Part shown: positions 11,310-23,434 of the stretch, piece after piece
Position numbering within the stretch: the first letter of the stretch is position 1
How the letters are laid out: every line of letters begins with the position of its first letter
Assembly: GCA_951799445.1 (NCBI GenBank)
Contig: OX637295.1
Span: forward strand, 13,516,001-13,580,000
From: Pseudisothecium myosuroides
Lineage: Eukaryota > Streptophyta > Bryopsida > Hypnales > Lembophyllaceae
Direction of reading: 5' to 3'
DNA: 64,000 nucleotides
Position numbers and translations under genes: made by a program
Notes under the pieces: model-generated
The model's input: the letters and a program-made list of their open reading frames with translations, nothing else
Database searches by the model: none
Told to the model about the DNA's origin: nothing

Positions 11310-11465
11310 CATTAGAAAAATTCTAGGGCTTCAAAAGGGCCACTAGATCTAAACTAGCAATGCAAATAAAAAATAACATATTTTTTCAAAAATAGTTTTT
11401 TTTCTCAATTTGCACTTTTAGTCTAGATTTGGCAACCTTCTTGAGGCCCCATAATTTTTCTAATG
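11310..11465. mobile_element. Foldback MITE G1 (CATTAG group)
   Basis: A 156-bp element with inverted ends CATTAGAAAAATTCTAGGGC and, read from the other side, CATTAGAAAAATTATGGGGC. The arms pair imperfectly for about 60 bp. It shares end structure with 18220, 33920 and 48245. No target duplication was identified. Confidence 0.65.
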
Positions 11466-11633
11466 TTGGCACTTTTAGGTTTTCTGAGAGTCTGAGAGGC
11501 ATCTTTTGAAGATTGTAACATTATTATTCAAAATTAAAATAAATTGATTTTAGAAATTTTTGTGTTTCAATTCATTTTTCCTTTGTAAAACCTTTTTGAA
11601 CCAATAGAAATCCTTAGAAAAAGTTGTAGCATT

Positions 11634-11663
11634 TATATATATATGTATGTGTGTGTGTGTGCG
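11634..11663. repeat. AT/GT microsatellite
   Basis: (TA)n passing into (TG)n, then GCGCACGCG. Confidence 0.9.
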
Positions 11664-13336
11664 CACGCGGGCGTTTGTCTAAATATATCCTACTTTGCAG
11701 CCTTCTAAAGTAACTTATCAATACAATCAATTTTCCTTCCTTGAAAGGTCTGGGATGAATGTGAGTGTTTCTAACTCCATTCTTGAGTCAGAAAGTTATA
11801 CATGGGCTCTAGCAGCTGTTTTGTTGGAGATTTACTACAGTTTGGATGGTTCATAATTAAGTGTTTGCCTTCCAAGCAATGGATACTTTTTGTGACTGAT
11901 AATCCTGTAAAATTCCACTAAATCTAAGAAAAATTAATTGTAATTGGTTAAAACGTTATAATTAAGTCAAATGGGAAAAAAAAAAATCTAATCTGACTAA
12001 AATTGTATCTAAGCAAACTAATAGAATATAACTTTTCCTTTCCAGAATGGTAAAGAAAGTTAGATTCCGAGATTCCGAGATTCCTAGCAAAAGTTACCAC
12101 GGGTCGGATTTCATCCCATTACTTGTGCTGAAAACTTCATCCACTAATCTAAAATAGAAAATTAATTCGAAATAAGTCTAAATTCTAGGGTTAAGTTATT
12201 AGTTCTTTTAAGTTCTGGATTCTTAAGATTAATTGGAATTTAGACCTATTTGGATGTTTTTCTTCCAAAATTAGTCTCAAACTTCATCCAAACTTTTATC
12301 CTTCAAAAATAAAGTATTTTTAAAAGTAAAAATAGATTTTTGAATCTTCATGGATTCCTTGTTTGATTCCTATCTTAAAAGATTCTTTTGGATGAAAATC
12401 TTAAATTCCCACCCAATTTTTATGGTTAAGTTCAATTGTTAGTAACTTCTTTGTTTTTGGTTAATTTTTAAGTGATTTGGTTTTGGAAACCTCTAAATTT
12501 TACCTATTAGGTTCTAAATTCTAACTTAAATTCTAAAACTCTAATCTAAAAACTAACTTCTAAAAACAACGATTCTAACTTCAATTTAAAGGAAAAAACA
12601 AAGCAAAAGAAAAGGGAAAGACTAACATAGCTTTGTGTCCATTGTAGCCATGGTCCCGTCATCGCAAATTACCAGCATGATGGATTCATAGTATCCATCG
12701 TCCTCCATCATGGGTGCTCCGTCTATTTGATGAAAATTCAGGTGTCAGAATGTTTTGAAAATATTCTTTTCTACATTCTTCCTAACTAACTTCCTACAAA
12801 ATGTTATTAGTTTAAAGTATTTAACTTAATTCTTTTGAGTTTAGGAATTTATGTTAAATATCTAGTGGTTTTTAGTTGGTTGTTTAAACAATCTTTTAAA
12901 TAAAATAAACTTCAAGGCCCTATTTCCGACTTTCTTGAAGATTTATTTTATTTAAGAATTTAGTTTAAAGATTAATATTATCCAAATCTAATAAATATTC
13001 CAATGAATAGTTAAATTTGTTTGTTATTCATTAGTTTCTTATTTTTGTTGGATTAATCTAATATTTTTGTTGACTTTTGTCTTTTTCTATTTGGCTTATT
13101 AGGCTTAATAAAACAAAATCCAAACCAACATTCAACCAACTAATTTCTTCCAAAACCTTAATTGATGAAAAAATCAAATTCTTCAATAGTAAAAGGAATA
13201 AAACCAAAGAGTTATTCCAAATGAATAGTAAATGAATAGGAAAGAAAGAATAAAAAGCAAAGAATTATCCTGAAATGAATAGTAAATGAATAGGAAAGGA
13301 ATAAAAAAACCAAAAGAATCCAAAATAATCACTTAC
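11664..13336. other. AT-rich spacer downstream of USP copy 1
   Basis: Mostly AT-rich. I looked on the minus strand for the missing protease exons (a GHY...YVK-like His box and a WYLCND-like segment) and found none. A small GC-richer patch at about 12640-12735 is open on the minus strand but matches nothing I know. Confidence 0.5.
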
Positions 13337-15343
13337 TGTGAATTTCTGGCTTATATAGTTGGTGACACTCAGTTGGTCCTCAAATTGGACGAAATGCCCT
13401 AACTTTTCTCCATCGACGGGATCAAACCTCTGCAACTGGATTGTGAGCACTTTCGGCATTTCGTAAATTGACATTCGCTTCCGAGCAACCGAGAGGCTCT
13501 CGCACCTGCAATCGAGGAAGGCAACTTATTTTCAATTTGATTGGCCAGTTTGTTTCCGAATCCAAAAATGAGATTCACAAGAGTTGTTTCTTACAGTTAC
13601 TTATGAGGACTCACAAGTCATTAATTTGTCAATTAAATGGAAAATCCCTTAAAGGATAGCACCTTCGGGTGAGACTCTTATACTTCATACCTCACACAAT
13701 GTGGTGTAAGCCAACTGAAGGTAGAGAGAAAAATTAGGGTTGACAATATTCTAGCTCACACATACTGAATTCCATCGTCTGAAAAATATAACTTTGCTTT
13801 GGATAGTATATGCATGGTCCCATGCCAAGGATAGAACGTACCATGGACGTTCATTGAAACACCAGTCTAGGGATTCAATATTGAGTTGGCTATGGTCAGA
13901 ACTGATTTGGTCCTTGTGGCAAACTAATCCAAACATGTCATCTATCAAGCACCAGCACAGAGACATAGAGGTACTTAATGTATACTCTCATTGGGTTTAA
14001 TAGGTTAAAGGTTTGATTATTTACCCCCCACAGTGATATTTGTTGTCTCCATCCAGAACCTCCGAGCGAAAGAAACAGGCCAACGCTTGCGTTAGGGAGC
14101 CCAATTTGCGAATGTTAAGGCTGAGATCCAACATGTCATTATGCTTGATGGATGCGGCGTTGCACTCTCGGCATTCGATGTGGCTTTGCATCACCCCGCC
14201 AAACAATTTATCCATCACCGACTTCCCATTGCCCAAGGGACCCTCGAATGCTTTTGCACAATCGTTGATCAGAAAACTCAGAAGCTCATGCGCGTCCTCG
14301 TGCCTCCCCAGCTCGAACAATTCTGACTGATTTATCACGTGCGTGCTGAGAATTCTGGGTGTATCCACATTTGATGTTGATTCCAACGACATCCGAATTC
14401 GTTTCTCAAGGATGCACAAAGTGCAATGCAAGCCCCTGCTGCCTCTGCTTCTGCCTGCACCACATTTACATGTAGCAACGATCGATATAAATATACGAAA
14501 ATAAGCTACAGAGTGACTCCATTTGTTCTATTTCGTGTAGCTACTGCAATCGATTTACTAATTAATCCAGCGATCATCAAGTTCCTGTAGGCGATTGTTT
14601 AATATTATGAAAAGAACATCAATTTTTGTTAGTTCTGCATGATTCAGAGGGCCAATATTAATTTAGATATAATGATCAACTGCACAAAGTTGGCTCCTGA
14701 ACGAAGATTGGTGTCGATCTAGCTAGGTTACTAGGCGCCCAAGCATCTTGACAAGTGCCCTACATTGTGAATATCCGATCCACCAATATAACAGAAGCAA
14801 CTTTATACTTACAATTTTCTATCCCTAGTATATATTTGTCATCGTTTTAGTACTTCTACCTCGACACCTATTGAATCACAAATCCACTAAGAAAGGCAAC
14901 TCCAAGGGAGCAAAAAAAGCAAACCCTCTTTAGCAAAAGGTAAGTTAACCCAAAAAGTGACGTGGTATAGCTCCTAAGTATGCGTGTTGAGCCTCTATTA
15001 CCAAAAGTTGTTTAGAAATTGGTTACTCTTTAATATGCCATTTCTATCTAATCACCACTCCGATCACAATATTTTGGAAGGGTAATGGAGACATACAGTT
15101 GGTGGAATGCACTCGTCGTCGGCAATACTTGGCAAGAGGCAGCGTGAATGTTAAACATTGCAGCACACTGTTCAAGTAACATAAACTCCGTGTAGGATTT
15201 CTTAGTCCCATCGGCCTCCCCCGAGTCCTTCGAAGCAAAGGTGCCAGCGGAGGAGATGAGGAAGCCCCAGGATCCGGAGTTGCAACCACAGAAGGTGCCA
15301 CAGGAACACACTGCGATGGTGGAGAATCCTGCTCGGCCATCAT
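13337..15343 (-). pseudogene. Ubiquitin-specific protease (USP/UBP) copy 1, lacks His-box exons
   Basis: Three exons: 15343-15097, 14454-14025 and 13505-13337, with GT-AG borders and matching phases. Exon 1 starts at MMAEQDSPPS, has a Pro/Ser-rich lead, then GLRNPTRSLCYLNSVLQCL with the catalytic Cys at about residue 55. Exon 2 holds GRHEDAHELLSFLINDC, IECREC and LDGDNKYHC. Joining to exon 3 makes a YHCGGC zinc-ribbon CxxC, then KVLTIQLQRFDP. Family knowledge: USP enzymes remove ubiquitin with a Cys-His-Asp triad. The His box and last strand, present in the second copy at 21.4-21.8 kb, are not seen downstream here. The three exons are open, about 282 codons. Either the gene is 3'-truncated or its last exons lie beyond a long decayed intron; I favour truncation. 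Confidence 0.8.
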
Positions 15344-15987
15344 GCCTAATGTGACAAACACCGAATTCGCCCTGTCCTGACGTAAGAAGACACAAGTAGA
15401 TACAAAAAATTTATGAAGTTTCCATCTTGTTGACAAACAATTGTTGATCAAATCACCAGTGAGATCTACTAAAATAAAGCACCAAGCTAGAATTAAAAGC
15501 AGACCACTCTTGCCTCGCCAGAGAGAGAGAGACTCCACAAGAAAATCTAGCAACGTACTAACACATGAAATACGAAGCTCACATTACATGAAGCAAGAAT
15601 ATATACGCGTGCCCGTATGCGTGCATGCGTCTTGGTAGTAAGGGCAAATGGAACTTGTCGATTCTCGAAAGTCGGTTCAATTCTATGAATCAAAACTAAG
15701 TCTTGTTAGAAGGCTTAATCCACAGGATGCACAGCCTCGGTGGTTAAGTTGCATGCATTATCGATACCGATCTGAGGATGAACTGAATGTATGTTTCCGG
15801 AGATGAAATCGAACTAGGTATTGTACCAATCTGAACATTAATTTCACTGTCAGTAATTAACATCTGAAATTGAACTTCAGTCGTCCAATTTCCACATATT
15901 TTATCGCATCATCGCAATGACTTCAATCATTAACTGTTGCCTACCTATATTTGATAAAAAAAAAGGCACTTTCAATGTCACCTTTAA
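15344..15987. other. 5' flank of USP copy 1
   Basis: Upstream region of the minus-strand protease. The protease frame stays open to about 15553 without a family motif, so it is probably UTR or promoter. No other gene is visible. Confidence 0.4.
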
Positions 15988-16556
15988 CCCCTAAACGTCT
16001 GGATTCATCTCCAAAATTGACAATTTGAGAAAAACCATTATAAACTACAATTTGGAAGAATATTTTGGAATTGGTATACAAATGAAAGCTCTAGATTTTG
16101 ATTTTTAAATTCTATCCGTACGGTTAGATCTACTAATGCTATCACCGATCTTTTTCTATAAATTTTGAAAAGAAAATTTCAGAATTCCTTCTAAATTCAA
16201 TTTCAAGTAAAATATTATCATTTTTTGAGTAAAACTTGTTGGAATGGATTTGAAATAAGGTTCTCTTCATATGGTGATTTTTTGAAATTTTTGTGACCTT
16301 TACATCTTTGACCTCATTTTTGCACATCTAATTTTGAACTAAAGTCAATGCAAATTGACCACTTGACATACTTCCACATTTGTAATTTTAGAAATGTATA
16401 TATTCTAGTAACACCAAATCCAACCGATGGATAGGACAACAACTTGATAAAGTATCACCAAAAATTAGGATGACTTTCATCCAAGCAGGAATGAGACAGA
16501 AACAAGGATCTGAATCTGTTCATCGTCCAGAAAATGGACGTCGGAGCTCTCCAGGG
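15988..16556 (+). mobile_element. MITE-like element D1 (TTAA group, subfamily D)
   Basis: A 569-bp element starting CCCCTAAACGTCTGG and ending GGACGTC..CTCCAGGG. Left flank is TTAA (15984-15987); right flank reads TTTAAA. It is almost identical in length and sequence to the copy at 49259-49827; I count about eight differences. Inverted ends are CCC(C)TAAACGTC against GACGTCGGAG..GGG, so imperfect. Non-coding; the short minus-strand frame shared by both copies has no motif. Confidence 0.8.
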
Positions 16557-17760
16557 TTTAAAATGTGGCATTCAAGGGTGCAACACTAAACAATAAGCTA
16601 GCCAGGACTTAGTTAGTAAGTTTGAAGACTCAAAGTATTAAACAATTGATTGGGAAAGTGCCATTTTCTTTCAATTTTTCCATTTTAACCTTACGACTAT
16701 ATTTCACCAAAGAATACTCTAAAGCAATTTGTTCTGGTGCAAAGAAACCACTTTTTACACATTATTCAAAAATAGGATCTTGCATTAGACTTCCATGAGA
16801 ATAAGTGGAATTCTTTTTGAACTTTTGACCTTGAGGTAGATTGTAAGATATTAGTGTTCATAGTGACTATAGAAGAGTTTTTCCCCTTACCATTCTAAAT
16901 TTTCATTGGAGTTGTTTTGAAATATCTTAAGTTCTTAACCGCTTAATATCTAAACCCTTATTTGAATTTCTTCATATTTTTTCTAATATCTTTGTACAAA
17001 TATATTATTTACCTCAATTCCATTGAATTAGTCATAATTCATGAAGGAAGGTTAATTTTTGAAGATTCAAATATTATTTTGGATTAATGAAGAGCTTCTA
17101 GAAAAATCATCCTTAAGAAGCTTGGTCTCTAATCATCAACTAGAAGGCCAAAAACGTAGATATATGATTGCTAACTAAAGTCTAGACTAACTTAAAAATT
17201 CTACAGTATATAGTTTTAAATTTTAAATCACCAATTCATTATGGTGGAAAAGACATTGGAAAATTGAGAAAAAAATATTCAATAAAAAAAATTAATCTTC
17301 ATTCTTTAAAAAGTTGTTAAATAGAAGTAATTCAAGTAAATATAAGATGGTTAAATTGCATAATTCTAAAGTAGAATTGAATATGTTTATATATGACAAT
17401 CTCCTCCCTCTAGACCTTTTTGTTTTGAAAAAAATGTAAAAGTTGATTTTTTTTTAAATCTTTTACTTTATTTTTAAAAGAAGACATCTGCAAAATAAGA
17501 CTATTATTAGCATTTACAATACTAATTTAATTATTTATTTCTTTTATTTCTAAAAAGACACCTTGCCAAATACCCAAGTGTCTGCAAGACAAGACTATTA
17601 ACAACATTTACATCACTATTTCAAATGGAAAGAAATTAAACCTTTATAGCTTAAACAAAATCATATTACATGAAATTTTATTTTAAAAAAATTGAGCCTT
17701 CTTAAGTACAACCACAATGTACAAAATTTTGAAGATAGTAAAATCTCAAAATACAAATCA
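16557..17760. other. AT-rich spacer, no gene seen
   Basis: Long A/T runs and no coding signal on either strand. Confidence 0.5.
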
Positions 17761-18219
17761 GTCATTGCAAGAAACACTTGTCATTTTTGTTTCAAAACGA
17801 CTTGTGGACACTTTACTATTTTTACAAAATCTCTTTGTGGATTTGTTTAACTTTAAATAAAAAAAATTTATTCCAATTTTGACCTTCTAATTTTCATTTT
17901 TGGATTAAAAATAGTACTAAAATTCTCCAAAATGGCAAAAATAGACATCCAAATATCCAATTGGAGGTTGTTTTAAAATAATAAAATAATTTTTTTAATT
18001 CAAAAAAATATTCAATGTTTACAGATAGCACATGTATCTTCATTTCAAATTTCATATAAAGTGATATATGACGCAAAAGTTATGAGCAAAAAACCACATG
18101 CATCTTCATTTCATATCATATAAAATTGACATAATTACAATGTAAAATTTATAAGCAAAAAAACACCCGACTGAGGTCAAAGGGACCAAAAAAAAGGATA
18201 AGTGTTTCTTGCAATCACC
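17761..18219. mobile_element. MITE-like element H1 (GCAAGAAACAC group)
   Basis: Inverted ends ATTGCAAGAAACACTTGTC on the left and, reversed, ATTGCAAGAAACACTTATC on the right, about 460 bp apart. The terminal motif is shared with the element at 25929-26446. The interior contains a block like TTATGAGCAAAAAACC. It directly abuts the next element at 18220. Non-coding. Confidence 0.7.
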
Positions 18220-18595
18220 CATTAGAGAAAAAACCAGCCCTCTGGAGGGCTGCTCCGGAGTGACATGCCAAGCTATTAAAATGCTTGGCCTGTCACTTCA
18301 GAACTGTCCCTCGGTGAGCAGTCAACTTGGCTGACTGTTCGCCGAAACAGTCAGAAATCGAGATTTTTTTTATTTTTTTATTTTTTTAATATTTTTTTAA
18401 GATTGAAAAAAATAAAAAAAATAAAAAATAAAAAAATTTACTCGTATTTTTCGGTTCCTGTGCCACTGTTGCTACAGTTTCTGCTGCGCAGAAATAGGGT
18501 AAAAATTAATTTTTTTTTGCAAAAAATAAATAAATTTCAGGGTCCCTCGGAGGGCTGTGGAGCAGCCCTCCGGAGGGCCTAGATTTTCTCTAATG
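18220..18595. mobile_element. Foldback MITE G2 (CATTAG group)
   Basis: A 376-bp element with ends CATTAGAGAAAAAACCAGCC and, reversed, CATTAGAGAAAATCTAGGCC, each followed by CCTC(T/C)GGAGGGCTGCTCC. The GC-rich arms are themselves short palindromes (CCCTC..GAGGG); the centre is A/T homopolymer-rich. Same end structure as 11310, 33920 and 48245. Confidence 0.75.
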
Positions 18596-21355
18596 CGGTA
18601 TCATGCTTAGGAGGGCATGATTATTTCTTCCAAATATTGATTGAATATATTCCTAAAAAGCTAAAATATCTTTAGGTGTATATCCTTACCTTCAAGAAAA
18701 ATTTAAAAATCCATTACTACAAGCCTTTGAAGATTGAAGAGTCAAGTAGTTAATAAACAAGCAGATGATAATTATTGATGGTCATAGAATTAAAATCTTC
18801 ATTGTTTGTACACATTTGAACCTTAGGGAGAAAGTGAGACAATAAAGGATTTAGAATGCATTCATTAAAAAAATTAAATTACATTTTCAAATGTGTTGTT
18901 CAAACACAATTATCAAGTGCCAACCATCTCTAAATCAATACAATTTGTAAAATTCACTCTTTAAGAATGTAGATTTTTTTTCTAAATCTAATTTTGATGT
19001 AGATTTTGTGCGTACATATAATCAATCCCATTTATAGATTTTGAGATTCAAATCTATATCCTTTGTAGATGTTTGAAGTTCCAATCTGTCTAATTGAGAC
19101 TTTAGAAAAAAAAATTAGGTTGAGTTAATCAAAGCCTAGTGAAGTGAATGCTTCAATGCTTTTCATCAAGTATACTTCTTATGTGTTCCACTCTTCCTGT
19201 CATGGTACCTTTGAATTTAATATGGTACAAATTGTACAATTGCATTTTGTAAAACCTGCCAAAATTTTTAGGTTGAAACAATATTGAAAAACAAAAGTTG
19301 TGAAACCAACCAATTTGAATTTATACAGATGGGGTTAATTTCAAAAGAATTCATTGAGATACTTTGCAATTTTGCAATTGCCCTCAATAATCAAAGGAAT
19401 TGGAGAATTGCAACTTGGCAAGTGTTAGCTGGCTTTTGCAAGGGAAGATCAAGTTGCAACTTCTGTACATGTGTCTAAATGGACAAGTTCAAAATTGCCA
19501 ATTTTTATTAAAACCTTACTATTTTTGTTAATTAAATATGACAATTTTGGCTCATGATGTAACCTTTAAAGTTCCATGACTATATTTTACATAGGGGCTT
19601 ACACTAGAAATCTATATTTTTGTTGGTTTTTAGCCTAAAATTAGACCTTTTGGAAAGATATGTGTCACAATTTTTGCCTTATGGAATATCGCCAATTTAA
19701 CAAAATTGACATTTAAACATGGAAATAATGTGTAGAGGAAATATCATTTTTTTTGACGATGTAGATTCAAATAATTTAGTTCTAATTTGTGAAGAGAAAC
19801 AAGTTTTTTTTGCATTTTTTCTACACTATTTTCTTGACTTTAAATCATCTTAAGTCTCAACTTAAAATCTTTGAATCTCATGCATTATATTTTAAAGAAG
19901 ATTGAATGATTGTCCACAAAACAAGACTCTTTGTATATAACTTTCACATCAATAATTCAACTTGAATAAATCAAAGCTTCTCAAATAGATAAAATATTTA
20001 TCCTATAAAAAATAAATGAAAATTTAGATTTTAGGATGTTGTAATTTTTATTGCTCGCTTGTTGTCCATATTTGGCTATTTTTTTCTTGAGTGGCATTAC
20101 TTTTGGTCCCAAACAAACAAAAAATACACCCTAAACTAATCTACTATTCTACTCTTGATTTGTCTTAACAAAAAGTACTTAAAAATCAAGCCAAAATTGA
20201 GATTTTAGGCAGTTGCTCAAACTTTCATTTATGACAAAATTGGGCGTTGGTTTAGATTTGGAGGAATTGAGGAAGGAATTTAGTTATCACACTAAACCAA
20301 AATGTTGATCCAAACCCATCTGATAGTAATAGAATCTTTCAACGATAGGGGAACTTAATTTTTCTTTAGCCTCAGGTCCTGGTTTTTGTAAGAATTGTTG
20401 AGAAGCTAAGAACGTCAATTTCTCCCAAGTATGCAACTCATGTATTATACACAAGGGTCATCGGCATTAAAACGGCTTAGAGGCTGGCTTTGTAAAAATT
20501 ATATCAAATTAAAAAGACCAAATAGTTAGGTGAAGACCAAATTAAAAGAAAATTAAATGTAAAAAGTGCTAAATTGCATACATATTAGAAAAAAAACTCA
20601 CAAAATATATAAAGAACTAAAGCACCTACGCATAGTTTAAAAAATTCCATACATTCAAGAAGTTCCTTCCAATTAAAATTAAATTTTTTATTAAAAAGCC
20701 AAAAAAATTGGGTAGCTTGTCCCATGATACATGTATTAAAAAAATTCATATAATGAGGTTTTTAATGCTATTATTGTCCCCCAAAAGTATTCATTTCATA
20801 TATAAAATCACATTTTTGGATTCTTTGTTAAGTTGTTAAAAGGGCTACAAGAGTTTTCTACATTAAAACAAACTACATCCCTTGAGATTGGACTTAAATG
20901 CATTATAAGTGATTATAATCAGGGTCATATAATATGGGAGTTGTGTACCTGGGCAATTTCTTTAAATGCGATAGTGAATCGCCATTGAAAATTGTGACAT
21001 ATTTCTTCACGTAGGTCTAACTTCAGGGACAGGTACAGATTTTGGTTTCAGGCCGCGCTGCCTTCAGGAACAGTGCCAAAGTAAATGCAATGACCAATAT
21101 CGCCAATTGGCATTTTGACAATTGACATTTTGACAAAGATGAACTTTGACAGCCATTGCAGGTTTTGAAGATCCGATGAGACAGCTAGCTAAATTCACCC
21201 AGTGCAGCCTTTTGTTCTGCTTCATTTCGTCGCTAATCTTTTTGTACTCATACGATGATAACTGACATTGACGAGCTGACATTGACGAGCGCGATCAATT
21301 AAAACTATGAATGTTGCTGAGACACCAATGCTAGTCGACCATTGAGTGTTTGAAT
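18596..21355. other. AT-rich spacer, no gene seen
   Basis: 2.8 kb of AT-rich sequence between a MITE and the 3' end of USP copy 2. The last 300 bp may be its 3' UTR. No coding motif is recognised. Confidence 0.45.
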
Positions 21356-23434
21356 TCACAATGTGGGGTCCCTCCGAATATAGAAAAGAAGGTAAGCCTT
21401 GGCTGCAAGAACTTGCTTCTTACTCACTTCGCTGACGCTCTCGTCGTTGCACAGGTACCACATTCCATTTGCTTCCTGCAATTATATACACAGGTCCACA
21501 GATTGGTTCGATCAACACATACAATTCACATATATTATTCTTACAAAAGCTTTCTAGTATGGACTATCATGCTGAATAAGAGTATGCTACTCCTGCACAT
21601 TAAGACTGTAGGAATTTCACATATACCAAGAATTCTAGGACACCTGCAGTAGTTTCAACACATCAGCGTCAATTCAAAAGACCGGCAGCAATTTTTTGGT
21701 AGGAAATAAAGTGAGCGTACCTTAACGTACGCGACGTAATGTCCATAATTTAGAGGCGAACCGTGATGGACAATCACTCCGTAGAGCGTGTACTGAGGGT
21801 CCTGCTGAAGAAAGAAGATAGATCCAGTGTGATTGATATAATTGCATTAATCGAGAGGAATTTTACAGGAATTTATTCTACTGAAGTTCTGCATAGCTCA
21901 ACTCTTTAGCCATGACTGCAACTTTTTAGATTTCGGGAAATTTGGAACTGTGGATCCAGCAAGGTCGACTGACATGTACTGTGAGTTTCTTGCTCATGTA
22001 GTCGCTAATACTGAGTCGTTCCTCGAATTGAAGGTGATGGTTCAACTTTCTTCCAGAGAGGGGATCAAATCTCTTCAACTGGATTGTGAGCACTTTCGGC
22101 GCTCGATGAATCGACATTTGCTTCTGAGCAACCGAGAGTCCCTTGAAACTGAAACCAAAGGAAGAGCAACTTTAGTTCAGACGTTCACTCAATTCATGTA
22201 CCTCAATACAGAAATTGTTGCACAATTAATCCAATAGATCTAGAATGCCTAAACTGTGCCATAGGATTTACGGTTCAGGATTTTCAAGGGTTTTAGGATT
22301 TAGCGACCTGTCGTAGTGATATTTGTTGTCTCCATCTAGAACCTCCGGGCGAAAGAAACAAGCGAATGCTTGGACCAGCGAACTAAATTTGCAAATGTCA
22401 AGGGTGAGGTCGAACATGACCTCGAGCATTGTGGATTCCGCGTGACACTGTCGGCATTCGATGTGGCTTTGCAACACACCGCCAAACAGTCCATCCAGCA
22501 CCGTCTTCCGACTGCCCACTTCCGATTGCTTATGCTCTGCCTCGAATGCTTTTCCGCATCGTCGATTAAGAAGAGCAGGAGCTCGTGCGCGTCCTCGTGT
22601 CTCCCGGGTTCAAAATTTTTGGAGTTCTCCGTCATTTGTTTGTAAAGTTTTTTGGGTGCATCGACCGGAGCTCGTGACACCAGCGACTTGCGAATGCGTT
22701 CCTCCAGGATGCAGAACGTGCAATCCTGAGCCGCCCTGTGCATGCCTGTACCACAATTTCAAGTCATTGTTACAAATTTGATGATTGCAAGTTAATTAAT
22801 GTAATGTGTAGACGATCCATCGTGCAGACCCGGCGTTCGATCCCCAGGACGTATGTGGGACCCTAATGTATGTATAGAAACTAAAGGTCAATGAGGTCAA
22901 ACCATAGGGAATTTGTAAGGAAAAAGAATCATTCCACTCTAAACTCTCTTACCATCAGGGTCCCTACTTTCTCATTATGACATGGTTTGACATGGTTTGA
23001 AGGGCGACATAGTACAGCCTAGCCCAATGGTTTCTAAGCGATTCTCTGTCACAACTATGTTAATTTTGACATGGTTTCAAGGTCCTCCACAGTACAAACT
23101 AGCCCAAAGCATGGGCGAATGGGATTTTAAAATAACACAACCAAGCAATTCAGACCTTTCTAAACATGCGGCAGATCAGATGACAAGAGTTTACAAGGGT
23201 ATTACGTGTAATAAAACACGTACAGGTACTGGAATGCAATTCCCGTAGGCAATACTCAGCCAGTGGAGACGTAAATGTTAAACATTGCAACACACTGTTC
23301 AAATAACATGAACTCCCTCGCAAGTTCCGCAGCCCACTCGGCGGTCCTCGGAACACCCGAAGCGGAAGAGCCGTCCCTGCGCCACAAGCTGGAGATGTGG
23401 CCACAGAAACGAGCACAGAGACAAACTCGGCCAT
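21356..23434 (-). pseudogene. Ubiquitin-specific protease (USP/UBP) copy 2, frameshifted
   Basis: Five exons: 23434-23224, 22745-22308, 22148-21980, 21804-21721 and 21475-21356, with GT-AG borders and phases matching copy 1 (exon 3 is 169 bp in both). Exon 1 has GLRNLRGSSCYLNSVLQCL with the Cys at about residue 43. Exon 4 has the His box YGVIVHHGSPLNYGHYVAYV. Exon 5 ends WYLCNDESVSEV...YLLFYIRRDPTL and a stop. In exon 2 the frame changes near 22553-22562: against copy 1 one base is missing just after the HEDAHELL motif, so the rest of exon 2 is read in another frame. The zinc-ribbon CxxC of copy 1 (YHCGGC) has become YHYDSF. Family role: removal of ubiquitin. The frameshift makes a functional enzyme unlikely unless it is a sequencing error. 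Confidence 0.85.
22800..22870 (+). repeat. Possible tRNA-derived SINE fragment
   Basis: CAGACCCGGCGTTCGATCCC resembles a pol III B box (GTTCGAnnC) inside intron 1 of USP copy 2. No clear A box or tail, so this is weak. Confidence 0.25.

Noticed and set aside
15718..15830. GCCTCGGTGGTTAAGTTGCA, like a pol III A box
   Set aside because: No B box in the right place on the same strand; the sequence does not fold as a tRNA by eye.
16142..16327. A short frame conserved between D1 and D2
   Set aside because: Conservation reflects near-identity of the two element copies as DNA, not protein selection; 61 codons and no motif.
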